From the NCBI RefSeq assembly GCF_008329985.2, contig NZ_CP038437.2, positions 806,001 to 870,000 of the forward strand: a stretch of 64,000 nucleotides of DNA, in the 5' to 3' direction. A model generated the notes under the pieces. The model saw nothing but the letters and a program-made list of their open reading frames with translations. It was not told where the DNA came from and ran no database searches. The stretch comes from Halomonas binhaiensis (GTDB lineage Bacteria; Pseudomonadota; Gammaproteobacteria; Pseudomonadales; Halomonadaceae). The translations under genes and the position numbers were made by a program. Position 1 is the first letter of the stretch. Each line of letters begins with the position of its first letter. Of the stretch, positions 45,166 through 54,094 are shown piece by piece.

Positions 45166-45181
45166 GCGACATCATTGTCGC
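45166..45181. promoter_or_regulatory. Perfect 6-bp inverted repeat upstream of the GbdR-type gene
   Basis: GCGACA-TCAT-TGTCGC lies in the 323-base region between the frmB terminator and the AraC-type regulator. It could be an operator; no known binding consensus is claimed. Nothing else in this region stands out apart from a clear GGAGGT ribosome site at 45405-45410. Confidence 0.35.
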
Positions 45182-45414
45182 AATTCATTATGTTGTGGTC
45201 GTGCGATAGTAATTTTTGCTGTGCATTGTTGCACCGTTCCAGAATACATTTCGCTTGAACTCGTCGGCAAAACTCCTGACTCGTGATCTGGTCGCAACGA
45301 CTGGCTCTATCCATCGAGCGATACCTCCCGGCGGGCTGCATACTGACCTAATAACAACACCAGAAAGGTGGCGGATTAGCAGACTGCGGTATCCCAGCCA
45401 CGATGGAGGTGACC

Positions 45415-46548
45415 ATGACCGTGAATAATAACGCGATGCCGCGAGGCACCGCGCCCCAGACCATTGGCTTTTTGCTGCTGGATGACTTCACCCTGATTTC
45501 TCTGGCGTCGGCGATCGATCCCCTGCGGATGGCCAACCAGCTTTCCGGCCAGGAGCTATATCGCTGGTATACCCTGAGCCTGGATGGAGCCGTCGTGCAG
45601 GCCAGCGATGGTTTGACCGTGACACCGGATGCATCGACGTCAGTGCCCTTGTCGCTGGACATGATCGTGGTCTGCGGAGGTGTTGCACCGACGCGTACGG
45701 TCAAGCCGCAGCATGCGACATGGCTGCGTCACCAGGCCCGTCACGTAAGCCGCTTCGGCGCGGTATGTACCGGGGCCTGGGCCCTGGCCCGGGCCGGGCT
45801 GCTGGAAGGCTATGAAGTCAGCACCCACTGGGAGTGCCAGGCAGCATTGCAGGAGGATTTCCCTGGAATCTCCCTGACATCGAAGCTGTTTTCCATCGAC
45901 CGAGAGCGTTTCACTGCTTCCGGTGGTACCGCCCCCCTGGACATGATGCTGACACTGATCGCGCGTGATCATGGTCGTGAACTGGCGGCGGGGATCTCGG
46001 ACATGTTCATCTACGATCGAGTGCGTAGTGAGCAGGATCAGCAACGCGTTCCTCTCAAGCATGTCCTGGGGACTACCCAGCCACGCCTCCAGGAGATTGT
46101 CACCCTGATGGAGGCGAACCTGGAAGAGCCCATCGATCTCGATGAACTGGCCAGCTACGTCAACCTGTCACGTCGTCAGCTGGAACGGCTGTTCCAGCGT
46201 AACCTGAAGTGTTCTCCCTCGCGCTATTACATGCGCTTGCGCTTGAATCGGGCTCGTCAGCTGCTCAAGCAGACATCGATGTCGATCATCGACATTGCGG
46301 CGGCCTGTGGCTTCGTTTCCACGCCGCACTTTTCCAAGTGCTATCGCGAGTTCTTCGGCTTTCCACCACGCGAAGAACGCTTGGGCTGGAGTGCCTTCAC
46401 GCCGGCAATGACTGCCGCGGCCGTGCCTGAGCCCGTGCCAGCACCATTGCACAGCAAGAATCTGGAACCTATCTCCCAGGCCATGGCGGCGCTGGAGCAT
46501 GCTCGTGGGGAGCCGACCTACGGTACTTGCCGGATTATTCCGGCTTGA
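45415..46548 (+). CDS. gbdR: GbdR-type GlxA-family transcriptional activator
   Basis: 377 residues; start at 45415 with GGAGGT 4 bases upstream. An N-terminal DJ-1/PfpI-like amidotransferase domain (IGFLLLDDFTLISLASAIDPLRMAN, CTGAWALARAGLLEG) and a C-terminal AraC DNA-binding domain with two helix-turn-helix units (LDELASYVNLSRRQLERLF, SIIDIAAACGFVSTPHFSKCYREFF). GbdR activates glycine betaine and dimethylglycine catabolic genes in Pseudomonas on sensing those compounds. The identity is supported by the dipeptidase-DUF5943-dgcAB-ETF genes directly downstream. Sequence-level separation from CdhR and ArgR paralogues relies on this context. Confidence 0.88.
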   Translation: MTVNNNAMPRGTAPQTIGFLLLDDFTLISLASAIDPLRMANQLSGQELYRWYTLSLDGAVVQASDGLTVTPDASTSVPLSLDMIVVCGGVAPTRTVKPQHATWLRHQARHVSRFGAVCTGAWALARAGLLEGYEVSTHWECQAALQEDFPGISLTSKLFSIDRERFTASGGTAPLDMMLTLIARDHGRELAAGISDMFIYDRVRSEQDQQRVPLKHVLGTTQPRLQEIVTLMEANLEEPIDLDELASYVNLSRRQLERLFQRNLKCSPSRYYMRLRLNRARQLLKQTSMSIIDIAAACGFVSTPHFSKCYREFFGFPPREERLGWSAFTPAMTAAAVPEPVPAPLHSKNLEPISQAMAALEHARGEPTYGTCRIIPA

Positions 46549-46736
46549 CGCCATTTGCTAGCCTTTCTCATCTCTCTCGTCTCATTTCATGGCCGTTGGT
46601 CTCTGACCGACGGCCATGACGTTTTTGGAATTCTGGCCGTCGCTATCAGGAGCCGGAAGTACTGAAGGCGGCGCTATCCTGCCGGCATGACGCGTCCTTT
46701 GGGCGCAAGCCCCATTCACCGGACAGGATAATCGCG

Positions 46737-47780
46737 ATGAATTCTCCTATAACTCAGCCCCCGGCCACCCAAACACCCTCGACCCAAGGTCAGGGGCAGT
46801 CCGGGGATGCTGCTTCTCTGCACCGTGAGGCGACGGTGATCGACGGTCTGGTCATTGCCAAGTGGAACCGTGAGCTGTTCGAGGACATGCGTCTTGGTGG
46901 CCTGACCGCGGCGAACTGCACGGTATCCGTCTGGGAAGGTTTCCAGGCGACGGTAGACAACATTGTGTCTTCCAACGCGCTGATGGAGGAGTGCAGTGAC
47001 CTGGTGCGTCCAGTGCGCACCACTGCCGACATTCGTCGCGCCAAGGAAGAGGGCAAGACCGGCATCATCTTCGGTTTTCAGAATGCCCACGCCTTCGAAG
47101 ATCAGATTGGCTACGTGGAAGTCTTCAAGCAGCTCGGCGTGGGTATCGTGCAGCTTTGCTACAACACCCAGAACCTCGTTGGCACCGGTTGCTATGAGCG
47201 TGATGGCGGCCTGTCCGGTTTTGGGCGGGAAATCGTCGCTGAAATGAACCGCGTCGGGGTGATGTGCGACCTGTCGCATGTCGGCAGCAATACCTCTCAG
47301 GAAGTGATCCTCGAGTCCAAGAAACCTGTGTGTTACTCCCACTGCCTGCCTTCAGGGCTGAAGGAACATCCGCGTAACAAGTCCGATGAAGAGCTGCGCT
47401 TCATCGCCGATCACGGCGGCTTCGTTGGTGTGACCATGTTCACGCCTTTCCTGCGAGCTGGCGTCAATGCCACTGTCGATGACTATGTCGAAGCCATCGA
47501 GTACGTGATGAACATCGTTGGTGAAGATGCCATCGGTATCGGTACCGACTTCACCCAGGGCCACGACCAGAACTTCTTCGAGTGGCTGACCCATGACAAG
47601 GGTTATGCCCGTCGCCTGACCTCCTTTGGCGAGATCATCAACCCCAAGGGCATTCGCACCATTGGAGAGTTCGGCAACCTCACCGAGGCCCTGCTCCGTC
47701 GCGGCATGAGTGAGCAGCAGGTGCGCAAGATCATGGGTGAGAACTGGGTAAGAGTTCTCAAGGACGTCTGGGGCGAATAA
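46737..47780 (+). CDS. M19 family dipeptidase of the betaine module
   Basis: 347 residues. Renal-dipeptidase (peptidase M19) fold with metal-binding residues expected in ATVIDGL, the central Glu/His region (GFQNAHAFEDQIGY, CDLSHVGSNTSQEV, CYSHCLPSG) and IGTDFTQGHDQNF. No signal peptide, so cytoplasmic; the first ~25 residues are a Pro/Thr/Gln-rich tail. Pseudomonas genomes carry a close homologue in the same place upstream of dgcAB, within the GbdR regulon, but its substrate is not known to me. The usual Asp in the HxD motif reads as IDG here (no HxD), which may alter metal binding compared with classical dipeptidases. Confidence 0.85.
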   Translation: MNSPITQPPATQTPSTQGQGQSGDAASLHREATVIDGLVIAKWNRELFEDMRLGGLTAANCTVSVWEGFQATVDNIVSSNALMEECSDLVRPVRTTADIRRAKEEGKTGIIFGFQNAHAFEDQIGYVEVFKQLGVGIVQLCYNTQNLVGTGCYERDGGLSGFGREIVAEMNRVGVMCDLSHVGSNTSQEVILESKKPVCYSHCLPSGLKEHPRNKSDEELRFIADHGGFVGVTMFTPFLRAGVNATVDDYVEAIEYVMNIVGEDAIGIGTDFTQGHDQNFFEWLTHDKGYARRLTSFGEIINPKGIRTIGEFGNLTEALLRRGMSEQQVRKIMGENWVRVLKDVWGE

Positions 47781-47862
47781 GCCTGACTTCTCCTTATTGA
47801 AATCGAGTGCTGAAGTCGGGTGTTGTTCATCCGCCACAACAAGATATTTAGAGGTAACAACC

Positions 47863-48432
47863 GTGACCAAGATGGCCCCTGAGCTGCCGATTGAAGTGGA
47901 TGTCGAGACAGGTGTGTGGACCACCGACGCCTTGCCGATGCTGTACGTACCACGGCACTTTTTCATCAATAACCATGTGGCAGTAGAGGAAGCCCTGGGG
48001 GCTGAGCGCTATGCCGAGATTCTTTATCACGCCGGTTACAAGAGTGCCTGGCACTGGTGTGAGAAAGAGGCTGAATTGCACGGCCTCGAAGGTGAAGCAG
48101 TTTTTGAGCATTACATGAAGCGCCTGTCCCAGCGTGGTTGGGGCCACTTCATCACTGAAGCCATTGATCTCGATGCGGGGACTGCAGCGGTGCGCCTTGA
48201 GCACAGCGCCTTCGTCTATCAGCTTGGCAAGGTCGGACGCAAGATCGAGTACATGTTTACCGGCTGGTTTGCCGGTGCCCTGGACCAGATTCTGGAGGCT
48301 CGTGGCAGCTCGCTGCGTACCGTGGCACTGCAGACCCAGAGCGCTGCTGAGCCTGGATGTGAGGTTGGCCGTTTCGAGGTGCAACCCTTGACTGCCACCC
48401 AGCAACAGACCGGCGAGGGTCGAGGAGTCTGA
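47863..48432 (+). CDS. DUF5943-like (V4R-type) protein of the betaine module
   Basis: 189 residues from a GTG at 47863 (AGAGG 8 bases upstream), or 186 from the ATG at 47872. Begins MAPELPIEVDVETGVWTTD. A middle segment LYHAGYKSAWHWCEKEAEL and the later GWFAGALDQILEARG with a late Cys in AEPGCEVGRFEVQPL resemble a 4-vinyl-reductase-type small-molecule-binding domain; the family in the equivalent Pseudomonas locus is labelled DUF5943. It lies between the dipeptidase and dgcA (1-base gap), so a role in dimethylglycine catabolism, perhaps as an accessory or sensor, is inferred only from position. Confidence 0.75.
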   Translation: MTKMAPELPIEVDVETGVWTTDALPMLYVPRHFFINNHVAVEEALGAERYAEILYHAGYKSAWHWCEKEAELHGLEGEAVFEHYMKRLSQRGWGHFITEAIDLDAGTAAVRLEHSAFVYQLGKVGRKIEYMFTGWFAGALDQILEARGSSLRTVALQTQSAAEPGCEVGRFEVQPLTATQQQTGEGRGV

Positions 48433-48433
48433 C

Positions 48434-50512
48434 ATGGCTTTTGATGCTATTTTCCAACCGATCCAGATTGGCAGCCAGACCATCCGTAACCGGGTGGTCA
48501 GCACGGCCCACGCTGAGGTTTATGCCACCGATGGTGGCATGACCAGCGAGCGTTACGTCAAGTACTACGAAGAAAAGGCCAAGGGTGGCTGTGGCCTGTG
48601 TATCTGCGGTGGTTCTTCCGTTGTATCCATCGACAGCCCCCAGGGCTGGTGGAGTTCGGTCAACCTGTCCACCGACCGCATCATCCCGCACTTCCAGAAC
48701 CTCGCTGATGCCGTGCACAAGCACGGTGGCAAGATCATGATCCAGATTACCCATATGGGACGCCGTTCCCGTTGGGATGGATATGACTGGTCGACATTGC
48801 TGTCACCTTCCGGCATTCGTGAGCCAGTCCACCGTTCTACCTGCAAGACCATCGAAGAAGAGGAAATCTGGCGCATCATTGGTGACTTTGCTCAGGCAGC
48901 ACGCCGAGCCAAGGAAGGCGGACTGGATGGCGTTGAGCTGTCTGCGGTCCACCAGCACCTGATCGACCAGTTCTGGAGCCCGCGCGTCAACAAGCGTGAA
49001 GACGAATGGGGCGGCAGTTTCGAGAACCGCATGCGCTTTGGCATGGAAGTGCTCAAGGCGGTACGTGCCGAAGTCGGTAATGACTTCGTGGTCGGCTTGC
49101 GTATCTGTGGCGATGAGTTCCATCCCGATGGTCTCACCCACGACGACATGAAGCAGATTGCGGCCTACTACGATGCCACCGGCATGATCGACTTCTTCGG
49201 TGTGGTGGGTTCTGGTTGTGATACGCACAATACCCTGGCCAACGTCATTCCCAACATGTCCTATCCACCGGAGCCTTTCCTGCATCTGGCGTCAGGCATC
49301 AAGGAAGTGGTCAGTGTGCCGGTGATCCATGCCCAGAACATCAAGGATCCGACTCAGGCCAACCGCATTCTCGAAGGTGGCTATGTGGACCTGGTCGGCA
49401 TGACCCGTGCGCACATCGCCGACCCGCACCTGATCGCCAAGATCAAGATGAACCAGGTCGATCAGATCAAGCAGTGTGTCGGCGCCAACTACTGCATCGA
49501 CCGCCAGTATCAGGGTCTCGATGTGCTGTGCATCCAGAATGCTGCCACATCCCGCGAGTACATGGGCCTGCCGCATATCATCGAGCCGACGGAAGGCGCC
49601 AAGCGCCGTGCCGTGGTGGTCGGTGGTGGCCCCGGTGGCATGGAAGCAGCCCGGGTTCTGGCCGAGCGTGGTCATGAAGTGACCCTGTTCGAGGCCGAAG
49701 ATGCATTGGGTGGCCAGATCACCTTGGCAGCCAAGGCGCCGCAACGCGACCAGATTGCCGGTATCACCCGCTGGTATCAGCTGGAACTGGCTCGCCTCCA
49801 GGTCGATCTGCGCCTGGGAACTCGTGCCGACGTGGCTACCATCCAGGACCTGCGTCCCGATCTGGTGGTGCTGGCCACGGGCGGGCAGCCGTTCCTGTCT
49901 CAGTATCCGCAATGGGGCTATGACGCCGATCCGGAAAAGAGCCTGGTCGTGAGTACCTGGGACATCCTTTCCGGCAAGGTGGCGCCAGGCAAGAACGTGC
50001 TCATCTATGACGCCATCTGTGAATTCTCCGGAGTCTCCACGGCTGACTTCCTGGCGGATAAAGGGGCCAAAGTCGAGATCGTCACCGACGATATCAAGCC
50101 GGGTGCTGCCGTAGGCGGTACCACGTTCCCCACTTATTACCGCAGCCTCTACGAGAAGGAAGTCATCATGACCGGCGATCTCATGCTGCATGAGGTCTAC
50201 CGTGAAGGCGACAAGCTCGTGGCCGTGCTGGAGAACGAATATACCGGCGCCCAGGAAGAGCGAGTGGTCGATCAGGTGGTAGTGGAGAATGGCGTGCGTC
50301 CGGATGAGGCGCTGTATCTGGAGCTCAAGGCAGGGTCTCTCAACCACGGCCAGGTGGATCTGGAAGCGCTTTATGCGGCCGAAGCCCAGCCGTGCCTGGA
50401 GAAGCTCGGCAATGGCGAAGGCTTTGTCCTGTTCCGTCTTGGTGACTGCACTGCGCCGCGCAATACGCATGCGGCAATTTATGATGCGTTGCGGTTGTGC
50501 AAGGACGTCTAA
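48434..50512 (+). CDS. dgcA: Dimethylglycine demethylation protein DgcA (TMADH-like flavoprotein)
   Basis: 692 residues. N-terminal old-yellow-enzyme TIM barrel (FQPIQIGSQTIRNRVVSTAH; ITHMGRRSRWDG; VELSAVHQHLIDQFWSPRVNKR), then an iron-sulfur segment, then a Rossmann FAD/NAD domain (VVVGGGPGGMEAARVLAERG). Architecture equals trimethylamine/dimethylamine dehydrogenase. DgcA with DgcB demethylates dimethylglycine to sarcosine and formaldehyde. The cluster-binding region reads Cys348-x2-Ala351-x2-Cys354-x11-Cys366: the second of the four expected cysteines is Ala. No frameshift is present. Third of the genes directly following gbdR. Confidence 0.92.
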   Translation: MAFDAIFQPIQIGSQTIRNRVVSTAHAEVYATDGGMTSERYVKYYEEKAKGGCGLCICGGSSVVSIDSPQGWWSSVNLSTDRIIPHFQNLADAVHKHGGKIMIQITHMGRRSRWDGYDWSTLLSPSGIREPVHRSTCKTIEEEEIWRIIGDFAQAARRAKEGGLDGVELSAVHQHLIDQFWSPRVNKREDEWGGSFENRMRFGMEVLKAVRAEVGNDFVVGLRICGDEFHPDGLTHDDMKQIAAYYDATGMIDFFGVVGSGCDTHNTLANVIPNMSYPPEPFLHLASGIKEVVSVPVIHAQNIKDPTQANRILEGGYVDLVGMTRAHIADPHLIAKIKMNQVDQIKQCVGANYCIDRQYQGLDVLCIQNAATSREYMGLPHIIEPTEGAKRRAVVVGGGPGGMEAARVLAERGHEVTLFEAEDALGGQITLAAKAPQRDQIAGITRWYQLELARLQVDLRLGTRADVATIQDLRPDLVVLATGGQPFLSQYPQWGYDADPEKSLVVSTWDILSGKVAPGKNVLIYDAICEFSGVSTADFLADKGAKVEIVTDDIKPGAAVGGTTFPTYYRSLYEKEVIMTGDLMLHEVYREGDKLVAVLENEYTGAQEERVVDQVVVENGVRPDEALYLELKAGSLNHGQVDLEALYAAEAQPCLEKLGNGEGFVLFRLGDCTAPRNTHAAIYDALRLCKDV

Positions 50513-50522
50513 TCGAGATCGA

Positions 50523-50672
<150 letters not shown>

Positions 50673-50717
50673 GTTCAACCGACGTTCTTGCTGCCTGAAT
50701 TGCCTGAGGTACTGGCT

Positions 50718-52727
50718 ATGCTGAATACTCTTCTCCCCCTGTTGCTGTTGGCAGTGCTGGCGCTGGCTGTGGTCGGTGCAGTCAGGCGCATTGCTTTGTG
50801 GCGGCGGGGCAGGCCGTCGTCGGTCCCGGTGCTTACCGGGCTGATGGCCATGCCACGTCGCTATCTGGTCGATCTCCACCATGTCGTGGCGCGTGACAAG
50901 GTCTTTGCCAATACCCACGTGGCTACGGCAGGTGGTTTTGTTGCAGCAGCGGCTCTGTTGCTGGTGGTATACCTGGTTCCGCTGCCTGGCAGCGTAGAGA
51001 CGGTGCTGGAAGTACTGTTGCTGGTCTTCAGTGCCACGATGTTCGTCGGTGCCCGGCTGGTAGCCAAGCGTCGTCGCCATCCTCCTGCACGGTTGTCGAA
51101 AGGTCCGTGGATGCGTTTGCCGAAAAGCCTGCAGGCCTTTTCAGGCAGTGTCTTTCTGATCGCCCTGGCCAATCTTGGCCTGCTGCCGGAGGGGTTGATC
51201 TCTGGCGTGATTGGTTGGGCCTTGGCCGCTGTGCTGCTGGTCGCCCTTGGACTTGGCCTGGCTGAGTTGTTGCTGGGCATGACCTGGGGCGGGCCGATGA
51301 AGCACGCCTTTGCTGGCGCCTTGCATCTGGCCTTTCACCGCCGGGCGGAGCGTTTCTCCACTCGCAAGTCCGATCGCGAGGGCAAGGTCCATCGCTCGAC
51401 AGGACTCAAGGCGCTGAACCTCGAAGATGAAACTGCACCACTGGGTGTGGCAACGCCCGAAGACTTCACCTGGAACCAACGCCTGGGCTTCGATGCCTGT
51501 GTACAGTGCGGGCGCTGTGAAGCAGTGTGTCCGGCCTTTGCTGCCGGTCAGCCGCTCAACCCCAAGAAGTTGATTCAGGACATGGTGCTGGGCATGACTG
51601 GCCACAGCGATGCGGCCTATGCCGGATCACCCTATCCTGGCAAGGCGGTTGGTGAGCACCAGGGAACACCCTCTGGCCCGATCGTGGTCGAGGCGGGTGG
51701 TGCATTGCTTGACGCAGACACCTTGTGGTCCTGCACGACCTGCCGTGCCTGTGTCGAAGAGTGCCCGATGATGATCGAACACGTCGATGCCATCGTCGAC
51801 ATGCGCCGCTTCATGACGCTGGAACAAGGCCAGACTCCGGGCAAGGGTTCGGAGGTCATCGATAACCTGATTGCCACTGACAACCCCAACGGCTATGCGC
51901 CAGCAGCGCGCATGCACTGGGCTGCAGATCTTTCCTTGCCATTGATGCGTGATCTTGGCCAGGCCGATGTGCTGCTGTGGTTGGGTGATGGTGCCTTCGA
52001 CATGCGCAACCAGCGCACCCTGCGTGCCTTGGTCAAGGTTCTGCGTGCTGCCGAGGTGGATTTCGCTGTACTCGGAGACGAAGAGCGCGATAGCGGAGAT
52101 GTGGCTCGTCGCCTGGGCGATGAAGCAACCTTCCAGCGCTTGGCCAAAGCGAACATCGCGACCCTGGAAAAGTATCGTTTCCAGACCATCGTTACCTGTG
52201 ACCCGCACAGCTTCCATGTATTGAGCAACGAGTATGGCGCTTTTGGCGGCCACTATCGTGTGCGCCATCACAGTACCTACATCGATGAGCTGATGGCGGC
52301 TGATCGCTTGAGTCTGCGCAGTTGGAAAGGCGGCTCAGTGACCTATCACGATCCTTGTTATCTTGGCCGATACAATGGCGAGTATGAAGCGCCGCGACGG
52401 GTGCTTACGGCACTCGGCATCGAGCTGAACGAGATGCAGCGCTCGGGTTTCCGTTCACGTTGCTGCGGCGGCGGAGGTGGTGCGCCGATTACCGATATTC
52501 CTGGTGAACGCAGGATTCCCGATATGCGCATGCAGGATGTCGCGGAAACCGGAGCAGAGCTGGTCGCGGTTGGCTGTCCACAGTGTACTGCCATGCTCGA
52601 GGGTGTTGTGGATGCCACTGCCCAGGTGCGTGACATTGCTGAACTGGTGGCAGATGCGCTGATCAGCGAGGACGCTGCCGGAAAAGAACGTGCTGCCAAG
52701 CCTCAAGTCGTGGAGGTGAGCCCATGA
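50718..52727 (+). CDS. dgcB: Dimethylglycine demethylation protein DgcB (Fe-S oxidoreductase)
   Basis: 669 residues from the ATG at 50718 (GAGGT 7 bases upstream). About four N-terminal membrane helices (within residues 1-210) precede a two-cluster ferredoxin region, CVQCGRCEAVCP (first Cys is residue 261) and CTTCRACVEECP, then two CCG-type cysteine-rich domains (DPCYLGRYNG; RCCGGGGGAP; GCPQCTAMLEG). The architecture is that of heterodisulfide-reductase-like or GlpC-like electron carriers. It probably passes electrons from DgcA and the ETF to the quinone pool in the membrane. Overlaps the ETF alpha gene by 4 bases. Confidence 0.92.
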   Translation: MLNTLLPLLLLAVLALAVVGAVRRIALWRRGRPSSVPVLTGLMAMPRRYLVDLHHVVARDKVFANTHVATAGGFVAAAALLLVVYLVPLPGSVETVLEVLLLVFSATMFVGARLVAKRRRHPPARLSKGPWMRLPKSLQAFSGSVFLIALANLGLLPEGLISGVIGWALAAVLLVALGLGLAELLLGMTWGGPMKHAFAGALHLAFHRRAERFSTRKSDREGKVHRSTGLKALNLEDETAPLGVATPEDFTWNQRLGFDACVQCGRCEAVCPAFAAGQPLNPKKLIQDMVLGMTGHSDAAYAGSPYPGKAVGEHQGTPSGPIVVEAGGALLDADTLWSCTTCRACVEECPMMIEHVDAIVDMRRFMTLEQGQTPGKGSEVIDNLIATDNPNGYAPAARMHWAADLSLPLMRDLGQADVLLWLGDGAFDMRNQRTLRALVKVLRAAEVDFAVLGDEERDSGDVARRLGDEATFQRLAKANIATLEKYRFQTIVTCDPHSFHVLSNEYGAFGGHYRVRHHSTYIDELMAADRLSLRSWKGGSVTYHDPCYLGRYNGEYEAPRRVLTALGIELNEMQRSGFRSRCCGGGGGAPITDIPGERRIPDMRMQDVAETGAELVAVGCPQCTAMLEGVVDATAQVRDIAELVADALISEDAAGKERAAKPQVVEVSP

Positions 52728-54094
52728 GTTCGTCCAACCAGGATCGGGTGCGGAGAGATCCACGTCTTGAGTGGATTGCTCGCAATCGCCTGCACCCGGA
52801 ACATGAACAGGCGCTTGCTGCCCTTGGCCAAGGTGCGTCAGTCGCTGCCATCGAGTGGATGGGGCCCAATGGCCGCATGCGCCGCAATCCCCATGCCGTG
52901 GGCTTCATCGGTCCCAACGGTCGCAAGCGTATCGACCGTAGCGGTGCCCAGGTAGGCGCGGCGGACAGCCTGCGCGGCAGGGCTGGCAACACGGCGCGAC
53001 AGGACAATCGCCGGCAGGTGGATATTGCCGAGCCGGACTTCTTTGTCGCGGTAGTGCCAGATACTGGCAGTGGTCGTCTGACAGAGCATGATCGTGACCT
53101 GTTTGGTCTGGCTCGGCGGCTGGCGGATCAGCCAGGGGTCGAGCAAGGGGCGGTACTTGCCGTTGTCTTCGCTGACAGCCTTCCCGAAGGCCTCGATGAA
53201 GCTGGCGCGGACCGCGTTGTGCGCTTCCCGATAGCCTCTGGATATGCGCCGGAGGAACGCCTTGCTGCGCTGATGTCCCTGGAAGCTGCCTTGCTGCCGC
53301 GTCATTGGCTGTTGCCCGACACCGTGCTCGGCGGCGGTGATCTGGGACGTCGTCTCTCTGTGCAGCTTGGTGAACGCCCGGCCTGTGGTCTGTGGCGTGT
53401 GGATGAGGATGAGCAAGCTTCCTCGGGATGGAGTTGCGTGTGTCGGTCTGGTTCCGGGCGCTGGGATCAGCCGCGCCCGTTGCCCCGTGTGGCCATCGCG
53501 TTGGCTGAATGTGCTGAGCCAGTTGTGGAAACTCGTCATGCCGCCGCCGAGATGGGTGGGCTGGATCTGGTGGCCATTCAGGCCAATGAAGGAACCGGCG
53601 ACATTATCGGCTCATCCATTGAAGACCTGGGAGCAGTGGCGGTGGATCCGTCTGCCATCGCCCTGGACGAGGCCGAGTTCATTCTGTCCGCAGGCAATGG
53701 TATTCGCGACTGGGAGGGTTTCCATCAGGCGGCCAAGGTGCTTGGGGCTACGGAAGGGGCATCCCGGGTGGCCGTGGACGATGGCTTCATGCCGCGTACC
53801 CGCCAGGTAGGGGCTACTGGTACCTGGGTCAGCGCTCGGGTCTATGTGGCGGTGGGCATCAGTGGTGCCATTCAGCATCTGCAGGGAATCCAGCGCTGTG
53901 ACAAGGTGGTTGCCATCAACAGTGATGCCGGCTGTGACATGGTCAAACGCGCCGATCTTTCAGTGATTGGTGATTCTGCTGAGGTACTGCAAGCATTGGT
54001 TACGCTGGCCGAAGCCTCGCGTGGTGAAGCGACTTCACAGCAGGCAACAGCGTCTGATGTTCATGCTCTCAAGGAGGTCCGTGATGTCGCTTGA
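52724..54094 (+). CDS. Electron transfer flavoprotein alpha subunit, N-terminally extended
   Basis: 456 residues, against about 310 for general ETF-alpha. The C-terminal FAD domain is standard (ARQVGATG-type: RQVGATGTWVSARVYVAVGIS, GIQRCDKVVAINSDAGCDMV). The extra N-terminal ~95 residues are soluble and contain two GPNGR motifs (WMGPNGRMRRNPHAVGF, IGPNGRKRIDRSG). Similar extended ETF-alpha proteins accompany dgcAB in Pseudomonas. Overlaps dgcB upstream and etfB downstream, making a four-gene electron-transfer unit for methyl-group oxidation. Confidence 0.88.
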   Translation: MSSSNQDRVRRDPRLEWIARNRLHPEHEQALAALGQGASVAAIEWMGPNGRMRRNPHAVGFIGPNGRKRIDRSGAQVGAADSLRGRAGNTARQDNRRQVDIAEPDFFVAVVPDTGSGRLTEHDRDLFGLARRLADQPGVEQGAVLAVVFADSLPEGLDEAGADRVVRFPIASGYAPEERLAALMSLEAALLPRHWLLPDTVLGGGDLGRRLSVQLGERPACGLWRVDEDEQASSGWSCVCRSGSGRWDQPRPLPRVAIALAECAEPVVETRHAAAEMGGLDLVAIQANEGTGDIIGSSIEDLGAVAVDPSAIALDEAEFILSAGNGIRDWEGFHQAAKVLGATEGASRVAVDDGFMPRTRQVGATGTWVSARVYVAVGISGAIQHLQGIQRCDKVVAINSDAGCDMVKRADLSVIGDSAEVLQALVTLAEASRGEATSQQATASDVHALKEVRDVA

